DNA of 32,714 nt from Mongoliibacter sp. (lineage in GTDB: Bacteria > Bacteroidota > Bacteroidia > Cytophagales > Cyclobacteriaceae), in the NCBI RefSeq assembly GCF_007692705.1, contig NZ_REBN01000225.1, positions 1-32,714 of the forward strand, given 5' to 3'. The notes under the pieces are model-generated. The model was not told the origin of the DNA and did not search any database. It worked only from the letters and a program-made list of their open reading frames with translations. Both the position numbers and the translations under genes were made by a program. The first letter of the stretch is position 1; the number at the start of each line of letters is the position of its first letter. Positions 1 to 6,496 of the stretch are shown here, piece by piece.

Positions 1-133
1 CGGGATTACAGCCTCATTTATTCATGCACTTTGGAGAAATCTAAAGGGTTTTTTTTACCAAATGTATTAGTGAAGTTTTTAACGGTTTCTAACAATATAG
101 TTTATTTCTTGCCTACTAAAATTAGACTGACTA

Positions 134-167
134 CATATAAACTTCTATGAGCCTAGAGGTTTATATG
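134..167. repeat. 14-bp stem-loop
   Basis: Positions 134-147 and 154-167 are inverted copies that pair over 14 bp with one T-G wobble, around a 6-nt loop (TGAGCC). It lies about 80 nt past the stop of the minus-strand endonuclease gene. Neither side carries a clear T-run, so it is not a textbook intrinsic terminator. It may be an mRNA 3'-end stabiliser. The rest of 1-245 holds no gene I can support; a 22-codon open end in frame 2 (stop at 68-70) could be the tail of a gene entering from the left. Confidence 0.45.
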
Positions 168-245
168 AAAATCAGAGCTAAATTAAAATCATCGATATAT
201 TCTTTTATCATGATCAGGGGATGAGCTTTTTATTAAAAATTAGGT

Positions 246-1112
246 TTACCTATTAAATTCAACTTCTGCCATCACGGGGAAATGATCAGATGGGTATTTT
301 TTCCCATAATTGTCTGTCAAAATGCCATGTCTACGGACTTTTATTCCAGGGCTGATAAAAATATGATCAATAATATCTTCAGGTAACCTATTCCAGTCGA
401 AAGCATTAAATGTACCTTGATTTCCAATTGAAGGTGTTTGCGATACCAATCTTGAATCGTAAAAGTCATCGTATTTTTCAATTTCCATATACGCTTTGTT
501 TTCAGGATTCACATTGAAATCTCCCATGAAGATTACCGGTAACCTTGATGTATTTATTTCTTCTATCTTTTTTAAAACAAGTTTACTGCTTTCTTCTCTT
601 GCTTTTTGACCTATATGATCATAATGAATGTTGAACACATAGAATGATGTACCCGATACTGTCTTGAATTTACCCCAAGTACAAATTCTGTTTAATGCAG
701 CATCCCAACCTTTGGATGGTACAGTAGGAGTATCTGACAGCCAAAAAGTTTCCTCCTCTAACAATTCTAACTTATCAGGGTTATAAAATATGGCACTGAA
801 TTCTCCCTCTTTGCCTCCTGTGTCTCTGCCAACTCCAATGTAGGGGAAATTTAGAGCTGTTTTCATTTCTTCAAGTTGATGATGTAAGCCTTCTTGAGTA
901 CCAATAATATCCATTTTGTGAAATATTATTTGATTGATTAAATGTATCGATCTATCAGCCCAAAGATTTCCTTCATCGGCGGGATTATCAAAACGGATAT
1001 TATAAGTGGCTACATTGATTGTTTGACCATTTAGAGTTTGAGTGGATACAAAAAGAAGGAATCCTATTATTATGCTTTTAGAAATGAATTTTGAAATCTG
1101 ATGCATTGCCAT
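246..1112 (-). CDS. Secreted endonuclease/exonuclease/phosphatase family protein
   Basis: This 288-residue protein belongs to the metal-dependent EEP (DNase I-like) hydrolase fold. Visible family motifs, in order, are YNIRFDNP (N38), TQEG with the metal-binding E74, NIHYDHIG (H163, D165), MGDFN (D198, N200), IDHIF (D249, H250) and SDHFP (D276, H277). A hydrophobic signal segment covers about residues 8-29 and ends in NGQ, so the enzyme is probably exported or periplasmic. Known relatives cleave nucleic acids, sphingomyelin or inositol phosphates, and the substrate cannot be chosen from sequence alone. The start MAMH is used; a second ATG two codons later is equally plausible. It is transcribed alone, divergently from the flavin reductase with about 80 bp between them. 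Confidence 0.88.
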   Translation of the reverse strand: MAMHQISKFISKSIIIGFLLFVSTQTLNGQTINVATYNIRFDNPADEGNLWADRSIHLINQIIFHKMDIIGTQEGLHHQLEEMKTALNFPYIGVGRDTGGKEGEFSAIFYNPDKLELLEEETFWLSDTPTVPSKGWDAALNRICTWGKFKTVSGTSFYVFNIHYDHIGQKAREESSKLVLKKIEEINTSRLPVIFMGDFNVNPENKAYMEIEKYDDFYDSRLVSQTPSIGNQGTFNAFDWNRLPEDIIDHIFISPGIKVRRHGILTDNYGKKYPSDHFPVMAEVEFNR

Positions 1113-1191
1113 GGTTTATCTTATTGAAGTCATTAATTTAGAGATTTAAAAAATAGTTTTGTAGCCATCTATATAAAGTAAACCATAGAAT

Positions 1192-2085
1192 ATGAAATCA
1201 ATTAACCCAAAGGATATCAGTACAGGTGAATTACATGGTTACCTGCTTGGGGCAATTGCTCCTAGACCTATTGCTTTTGCCAGTACAATCGATAAAGAGG
1301 GAAAGGTTAATCTTAGTCCGTTTAGTTTTTTTAATGTATTTGGATCCAATCCTCCGGTTCTGGTATTTTCACCTTCAAGAAGAGTAAGAGATAACACTAC
1401 CAAACATAGTCTTGATAATGTATTAGAAGTCCCGGAAGTTGTCATCAACATGGTTAATTTCACTATGGTGGAACAAATGTCTCTGGCAAGTACTGAATAT
1501 GATAAAGGGGTAAACGAATTTGTAAAGTCGGGGCTTACCGAGGAAAAATCACTACTCATCAAACCTCCCAGGGTAAAGGAATCTCCAGTTTCATTTGAGT
1601 GTAAAGTTTTACAAGTATTACCTACAGGGAAAGAGGGAGGAGCAGGGAATCTCGTGATTTGTGAAGTTTTGATGGTGCATATTCAAGAAGAAATTCTTGA
1701 TCAAAATGGAAAAATCAATCCATTTAAACTGGATTCTGTATCAAGAATGGGTGGTGATTGGTACTGTCGGGCAAATGGCAATGCACTTTTTGAAATCCCG
1801 AAACCTCTTCGAAATAAAGGTGTAGGAGTAGATGAAATACCTCTTGGAATTAGAAATAGCACTGTGCTTACAGGTAACAACCTTGGTAGGCTAGGCAACA
1901 TAGAACAATTACCTACATCTGATGAATTGAAAGAATATTCTCAGCATCCAACAATACAGGAGTTTAAGGTCCGGTTTCAAAATGACGAGGAAAGTTATGT
2001 TTTTCACCTTCATCAATTAGCGAAAGAAAAACTCGAAGACGGATTTGTAGAAGAGGCCTGGAAGATTTTACTTCAAGAAAAATAA
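1192..2085 (+). CDS. Flavin reductase family protein (FMN-binding split barrel)
   Basis: This is a 297-residue cytosolic protein with the N-terminal flavin reductase-like split barrel (about residues 10-200). It includes the motif GAIAPRPIAFAST and the following NLSPFSFFN, which are typical FMN-contacting segments of the DIM6/NTAB-type flavoproteins. Relatives bind FMN and reduce it, or act as small flavoprotein oxidoreductases. The roughly 100-residue C-terminal extension is longer than in the minimal 170-200-residue reductases and resembles the longer Bacteroidota form. No signal peptide or membrane segment is visible. It stands alone between divergent and convergent neighbours, so its physiological partner is unknown. 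Confidence 0.85.
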   Translation: MKSINPKDISTGELHGYLLGAIAPRPIAFASTIDKEGKVNLSPFSFFNVFGSNPPVLVFSPSRRVRDNTTKHSLDNVLEVPEVVINMVNFTMVEQMSLASTEYDKGVNEFVKSGLTEEKSLLIKPPRVKESPVSFECKVLQVLPTGKEGGAGNLVICEVLMVHIQEEILDQNGKINPFKLDSVSRMGGDWYCRANGNALFEIPKPLRNKGVGVDEIPLGIRNSTVLTGNNLGRLGNIEQLPTSDELKEYSQHPTIQEFKVRFQNDEESYVFHLHQLAKEKLEDGFVEEAWKILLQEK

Positions 2086-2110
2086 AGTAAGGGAATACCC
2101 CCTTACTTTA
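2083..2110. terminator. Bidirectional intrinsic terminator between flavin reductase and sppA
   Basis: A perfect 11-bp inverted repeat (2083-2093 with 2100-2110) joins the 3' ends of two convergent genes. It overlaps the last codons or stop of both. The short arms end in A/T tracts on both sides, which suits termination in either direction. Confidence 0.7.
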
Positions 2111-3863
2111 TCTTGATATCATATGGCATCCTAAGCATTAGCCCTTCCATTCTTTTCAATTTTTCCAATTCATTCATATAAGGAGAAAGTGGACCAAATT
2201 GTTGATAACCGATTCTGGCCTGTACTTCATTTGAAAACTGATTCATAAACCTCTCAAACCAAGGCTTCTTCTGGGGATAATATACTGTCCTATAATCATC
2301 AGCAATAGCTGCTTTTTCTGCGGCTATTTCAATGGCTTTTTCCAAATTTCCCAAAACGTCTACCAGCCCATTTTCCAAGGCCTGATTCCCCGTCCAGACT
2401 CTTCCTGATGCCACAGTTTTGATTTCTTCCTTGGATTTGTCTCTTCCGCTTGCTACTCTATCTAAAAACAAATCATAACCATCTTCAACATATCCTTGAA
2501 ATATACTTCTTTCGGTATCTGAAAGCTGTCTTGTAGGACTGAGAAAGTCAGAATACTCACCTGTTTTTGCTACATCTGTCGTAATACCAAGTTTATTTTT
2601 CAAAAGACCTTCTGCATTAAACCATAATGCAAATATCCCTATGGATCCAGTAATGGTATTGGGTTGGGCAACTATAGTGTCAGCTGCCGCTGCCAAATAG
2701 TAACCTCCTGATGCAGCTACATCACCCATAGAAGCAATTACTGGTTTTTCTTTTCTAGCTCTTTCGATCTCTCTCCACATTACCTCTGAAGCAAGTGCAG
2801 AACCTCCAGGAGAATTGATTCTTAGAACAATAGCCTTGATATCTTTATTCTTTCTTGCTTTGTTGATCTCTTTTGTGAACTCATCAGAACCAATACTGCC
2901 TTCAGATTCACCACTGATTATTTCACCCTCTGCTACAATGACCGCAATCCTGTTTTTGGATGATTTACCTTTTGACTTGGTAGCCTTGTTCATCCTTGTA
3001 ATATTGATGGTAGGGATTTTATCATCTTCCTCCAATTCAAGCTTTTGTCTGATAATATCCAAAACCTGGTCTTCGTAATGTAAGCCATCGATCATATTGA
3101 GATCAACTGCGTCACTTACCCTTCTGATAAGCATTTTTGAATTGATCTCATTGACCCTTTCAAAATCCAAACCCCTACTTTCTGCAACTTCCTTCACGGC
3201 CAATTGATTAAGATCATTTAAAAATGATTCGGTCTGTAGCCTGTTCTCATCACTCATTTCTTCAAGCAAAAATGGTTCAACAGCACTTTTGAAGTCACCT
3301 ACCCTGAAAACCTCTGGTTTTATCTCAAGTTTCTTGAAAAGTCCTGTGAAGAAAATCAATTCGGAAGAAAAACCATTGTATTCCATAAGACCGGCAGGAT
3401 TGAGATAAACCTCATCAGCAACGCTACTCAGATAATAGCCGTTTTCGGAGTAAAACTCTCCATAACTAAGAATAAACTTTCCCGATTCTTTAAACTCAAG
3501 GAGTTTATCTCTCAATTCTTTCATATTGGCTTGACCAGCAGAGAAAGTACCTGCCTTTAGGTATATACCCCTGACGTCTTCATTTTCCTTTGCATTTTCT
3601 ATTGCTCTTTTTAGATTGGTAAGTCCTACTGTAGGTACTCCCCCGAACAAACTTAGACTGGAAAATGAAGGATCATCTTCATTCGTTCTCTCTACCAATA
3701 CCCTACCTTCAAGATCCATGACCAAAACTGTATTGCTTTTTACAGTGACATCATCCTCTGAGGTTGAAATGATTGCAATCAATCCTGCAAAAATAAAAAA
3801 ACTCATTACTGAAAAAACCAATAAGCCCACTATAACGGCTAATACATTCCCTAGAAATCTCAT
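2103..3863 (-). CDS. sppA: Signal peptide peptidase SppA, 67-kDa type
   Basis: This 586-residue membrane-anchored serine protease is thought to degrade cleaved signal peptides and other membrane fragments. One N-terminal transmembrane helix covers about residues 5-33. Two tandem S49 peptidase/ClpP-like domains follow, as in the long E. coli-type enzyme. The N-terminal domain supplies the catalytic lysine in GDFKSAVEPF (K192). The C-terminal domain supplies the nucleophile in DVAASGGYYL (S385), preceded by RINSPGGSALAS. Both halves of the Ser-Lys dyad are therefore present and the length is normal for the 67K class. It is divergent from folK across 71 bp and probably has its own promoter. Confidence 0.95.
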   Translation of the reverse strand: MRFLGNVLAVIVGLLVFSVMSFFIFAGLIAIISTSEDDVTVKSNTVLVMDLEGRVLVERTNEDDPSFSSLSLFGGVPTVGLTNLKRAIENAKENEDVRGIYLKAGTFSAGQANMKELRDKLLEFKESGKFILSYGEFYSENGYYLSSVADEVYLNPAGLMEYNGFSSELIFFTGLFKKLEIKPEVFRVGDFKSAVEPFLLEEMSDENRLQTESFLNDLNQLAVKEVAESRGLDFERVNEINSKMLIRRVSDAVDLNMIDGLHYEDQVLDIIRQKLELEEDDKIPTINITRMNKATKSKGKSSKNRIAVIVAEGEIISGESEGSIGSDEFTKEINKARKNKDIKAIVLRINSPGGSALASEVMWREIERARKEKPVIASMGDVAASGGYYLAAAADTIVAQPNTITGSIGIFALWFNAEGLLKNKLGITTDVAKTGEYSDFLSPTRQLSDTERSIFQGYVEDGYDLFLDRVASGRDKSKEEIKTVASGRVWTGNQALENGLVDVLGNLEKAIEIAAEKAAIADDYRTVYYPQKKPWFERFMNQFSNEVQARIGYQQFGPLSPYMNELEKLKRMEGLMLRMPYDIKIK

Positions 3864-3934
3864 AATCGATCAAATTAAATTTGCACTAAAAATACCGCTT
3901 TTTTAATTAAGTTTAATAATTGTAGTCAAAGGAT

Positions 3935-4429
3935 ATGGAAAAACTAATTCTGATTATAGGAGGGAACTTAGGGGACAGGTTTGCGCTGATACAAAAAGCC
4001 ACGGTGAAACTCTGTGAAAAATTTGGACCCTTGTTTGGATCTTCCTCTATTTTCGAAACAGAAGCTTGGGGGGGACAATCATCGGGAAGTTACCTCAATC
4101 AGGTTTTGGTTTTTCAAACTGATCACATGCCAAATGAAATACTGAAGATAATTTGGGAAATCGAAAATGAATGTGGGAGGGAAAGAGTTGAGAAATGGGG
4201 AAATAGAACAATGGATATAGATATTCTCTATTTAGGAAAAAGGGTCATTGATGAAAAAGACCTTAAGATTCCTCATCCCCATATTGCTGAGAGAAAATTT
4301 GTGTTGATTCCACTGGTGGAGATTCTTTCTGAATTTATACATCCTGTTTTTGGGAAAACCCAAGCACAGATGCTCCAGTCTTGCACAGACAAATCCAAAG
4401 TTGAAAAATATCAAAAAAGCCCGGATTAA
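3935..4429 (+). CDS. folK: 2-amino-4-hydroxy-6-hydroxymethyldihydropteridine pyrophosphokinase
   Basis: This 164-residue cytosolic enzyme transfers pyrophosphate from ATP to 6-hydroxymethyl-7,8-dihydropterin in folate synthesis. Diagnostic motifs are GGNLGDR near the N-terminus, ETEAWGG and YLNQVL in the substrate region, KWGNRTMDIDILYLG (the metal-binding aspartates), and PHPHIAERKFVLIPL. The length is normal for a stand-alone HPPK. It starts 32 nt after the A/T-rich region shared with sppA, with AAAGGAT just upstream as a weak ribosome-binding site. Its stop lies inside the hairpin that also ends fabD on the opposite strand. Confidence 0.95.
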   Translation: MEKLILIIGGNLGDRFALIQKATVKLCEKFGPLFGSSSIFETEAWGGQSSGSYLNQVLVFQTDHMPNEILKIIWEIENECGRERVEKWGNRTMDIDILYLGKRVIDEKDLKIPHPHIAERKFVLIPLVEILSEFIHPVFGKTQAQMLQSCTDKSKVEKYQKSPD

Positions 4430-4440
4430 GTGCCGGGCTT
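4413..4440 (-). terminator. Intrinsic terminator of fabD, shared with the folK 3' end
   Basis: An 8-bp GC-rich stem (4417-4424 with 4433-4440, core GCCCGG/CCGGGC) is followed on the minus strand by six T residues (the A-run at 4413-4418 on the plus strand). This makes a good minus-strand terminator. On the plus strand the hairpin lies across the folK stop and has only a weak T-tract. Confidence 0.8.
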
Positions 4441-4446
4441 CTATTG

Positions 4447-5325
4447 TCATATACTTGCTGTCTCTGCTTCTTTGTGGATTTTTTTAACCAATCCTTGCAA
4501 AACTTTTCCTGGGCCACATTCAATAAAGATATCTGCACCATCTTTGATCATGTTTTGCACAGATTGTGTCCATTTAACCGGAGCTGTAAGTTGTGCAATC
4601 AGGTTCTTTTTTATTTCTTCAACATCCAGCACTGCTGTAGTACTCACATTTTGGTATACAGGGCAAATGGGGGTGTTGAAAGAAGTCTCTTTGATTGCCT
4701 TTTCTAATTTTTCCCTCGCAGGTTCCATTAAAGGAGAATGGAATGCTCCGCCTACAGGAAGAGGAAGAGCTCTTTTAGCACCTGCTTCCTTCATTTTCTC
4801 ACATGCAATTTCAATTCCTATATTGCTTCCCGAAATCACTAGCTGCCCTGGGCAATTGTAGTTTGCGGGTACAACAATTTCTTCTTTGATCGAAGCGCAG
4901 ATTTCCTCAACTTTTTCATCTTCTAAGCCCAATATAGCAGCCATTCCTGAAGGGTTGATTTCGCAAGCCTCTTGCATTGCCAAAGCCCTTTGATATACCA
5001 GTTTCAAACCGTCTTCAAAAGCCAAAGTTCCATTGGCAACCAATGCTGAAAATTCGCCCAAAGAATGACCTGACACCATGTCTGGCTTAAAGTCCTGTGT
5101 GGTTTTGGCCAAAATTACAGAATGTAAAAATATAGCAGGCTGGGTCACTTTTGTCTGCTTCAATTCTTCATCTGATCCTGAGAACATGATGTCTGAAATC
5201 CTAAATCCCAAGACATCATTGGCTCTTTCAAAGAGAATTTTAGCGTCTTCATTAGTTTCATACAAATCCTTACCCATTCCGGAAAATTGGGCCCCTTGTC
5301 CTGGGAAGATATAAGCTTTTGTCAT
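4447..5325 (-). CDS. fabD: Malonyl-CoA:ACP transacylase
   Basis: This 292-residue cytosolic enzyme moves malonyl groups from CoA to acyl carrier protein and so feeds chain elongation in type II fatty acid synthesis. It has the N-terminal GQGAQFSGMG oxyanion motif, the nucleophile elbow GHSLGEF (S88), the conserved arginine in QRALAMQ (R113) and the catalytic histidine in GGAFHSPLM (H196). Length and motif spacing match stand-alone FabD. It appears monocistronic, with carbonic anhydrase upstream on the same strand and an intrinsic terminator behind it. Confidence 0.96.
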   Translation of the reverse strand: MTKAYIFPGQGAQFSGMGKDLYETNEDAKILFERANDVLGFRISDIMFSGSDEELKQTKVTQPAIFLHSVILAKTTQDFKPDMVSGHSLGEFSALVANGTLAFEDGLKLVYQRALAMQEACEINPSGMAAILGLEDEKVEEICASIKEEIVVPANYNCPGQLVISGSNIGIEIACEKMKEAGAKRALPLPVGGAFHSPLMEPAREKLEKAIKETSFNTPICPVYQNVSTTAVLDVEEIKKNLIAQLTAPVKWTQSVQNMIKDGADIFIECGPGKVLQGLVKKIHKEAETASI

Positions 5326-5365
5326 TTCTTAATATTTTGAGTTTGTGCACAAATATACCAAAAAA

Positions 5366-5384
5366 GAGCAGTCTCGAGGGAGAC
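5366..5384 (-). terminator. Weak terminator candidate behind the carbonic anhydrase gene
   Basis: On the minus strand a short 5-bp stem (5371-5375 with 5380-5384, GTCTC/GAGAC) is followed a few bases on by a T-run (A-run on the plus strand at about 5360-5365). The stem is short, so this is only a candidate end for the type IX protein, DCC protein and carbonic anhydrase unit. Confidence 0.35.
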
Positions 5385-5411
5385 CATTGTTTTGTTTGGG
5401 GAAGTTTTACC

Positions 5412-6041
5412 TTAAACACCCAGGTCGTAAATCTCTGTAATCTCCTTTAATATCGCTTTAAAATCGATTTTTAGATCAATCAATCGGCCTGTTGCAACGT
5501 CAAAAACCCAGCCGTGAACTTTCATATTCCTTTTTCTTACTGCTTTTTGTACTACTGCGGTCTTCAAAAGGTTGACGCATTGCTCTTGAACATTGAGCTC
5601 TACCAATCTATTATATCGATCATTTTCATCAGGAATAGCATTAAGTTCTTCTTTGTGAAGACGAAAGACATCCCTGATATTTCTCAGCCAAGGGTTCAGA
5701 ATTCCTAAATCTGCTGCCTGCATGGCAGCTTTAACACCGCCGCAATAATAATGTCCACAAATCACTACATGATCTACCTCCAGGTTGTCAACTGCATAAT
5801 TCAAAACCGACATGGCATTGAGGTCAATGCTGATTACCATATTGGCAATATTTCTATGGACAAAAACATCACCAGGTTGTACACCCATGAGGTCTTCTGC
5901 AGTTACCCTGGAGTCTGAACATCCTATATATAGAATATCAGGATTCTGGCCTTTTGCCAATTCTTTAAAATAATCAGGGTCTTTATCGAGTTTTTGGTTA
6001 ATCCAAGTCTCGTTATTTTCAAAAACGGTTTTTATATCCAT
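5412..6041 (-). CDS. can: Beta-class carbonic anhydrase
   Basis: This 209-residue zinc enzyme interconverts CO2 and bicarbonate, supplying bicarbonate to carboxylases and helping pH balance. The zinc ligands of the beta class are all visible: C41 in GCSDSR, D43, then H97 and C100 in GHYYCGG. The Asp-Arg pair (D43/R45) that gates the active site is present. No signal peptide is seen, so it is cytosolic. It is the last gene of a minus-strand group, 38 bp after the DCC oxidoreductase, and may share its transcript. The symbol follows the E. coli-type beta enzyme. Confidence 0.93.
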   Translation of the reverse strand: MDIKTVFENNETWINQKLDKDPDYFKELAKGQNPDILYIGCSDSRVTAEDLMGVQPGDVFVHRNIANMVISIDLNAMSVLNYAVDNLEVDHVVICGHYYCGGVKAAMQAADLGILNPWLRNIRDVFRLHKEELNAIPDENDRYNRLVELNVQEQCVNLLKTAVVQKAVRKRNMKVHGWVFDVATGRLIDLKIDFKAILKEITEIYDLGV

Positions 6042-6079
6042 GGACTGGGTTTTCTAATAAAATTCAAATTAATGAATTT

Positions 6080-6496
6080 TTATCTTCCCTCAAGGAACTT
6101 TGCCCTTTCTTCTTCTGAAGGGAACCTGCAGGTTTCTCTTTTTCCAAACCATTTATATCTATTCCTTGCAATCCAATCATATATAGGATCTCTTACAAAA
6201 GCTGGAATTATTATAAAAGCATAAGTGACAGGCCACAAACCGCTCAGATTTTTTGCTATTTCTAAAGCAGCACGGCTTTTATAAAATATTTGATCTCCCC
6301 TGATCAAAATAATGGAATCCAAATAGTCTTCCTTTACCTTATACCCCTTGAGAATATCTTTTGATTTGTCATCTTGCAGTGCTCCAAATTTAAATTTATC
6401 ATTTTTATCTCTGACTATGATAAAGTCCACTGCATCATTGCAAAGGTTACAGACTCCATCAAACATTACAATGTCGAATTTGTCTTGTATCCTCAT
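6080..6496 (-). CDS. DCC-type thiol-disulfide oxidoreductase (DUF393)
   Basis: This 138-residue protein opens with FDGVCNLCN, the DxxCxxC motif (C16, C19) that names the DCC family, predicted to have a thioredoxin-like fold and dithiol chemistry. A hydrophobic stretch around LWPVTYAFIIIPAF and the following YDWIARNRYKWFG are characteristic of the family. No signal peptide is visible. Its ATG overlaps the TGA of the large type IX-sorted protein by 4 nt (ATGA), so its translation is probably coupled to that gene. Its substrate is unknown. Confidence 0.88.
   Translation of the reverse strand: MRIQDKFDIVMFDGVCNLCNDAVDFIIVRDKNDKFKFGALQDDKSKDILKGYKVKEDYLDSIILIRGDQIFYKSRAALEIAKNLSGLWPVTYAFIIIPAFVRDPIYDWIARNRYKWFGKRETCRFPSEEERAKFLEGR

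Noticed and set aside
1-70. Possible C-terminal end of a gene entering from the left (22 codons in frame 2, stop at 68-70)
   Set aside because: It is too short to tell from chance, and frame 1 is also open over 49 codons. No motif supports either.
4430-4861. 143-codon open frame on the plus strand
   Set aside because: It is antisense to fabD, whose catalytic motifs are all intact.
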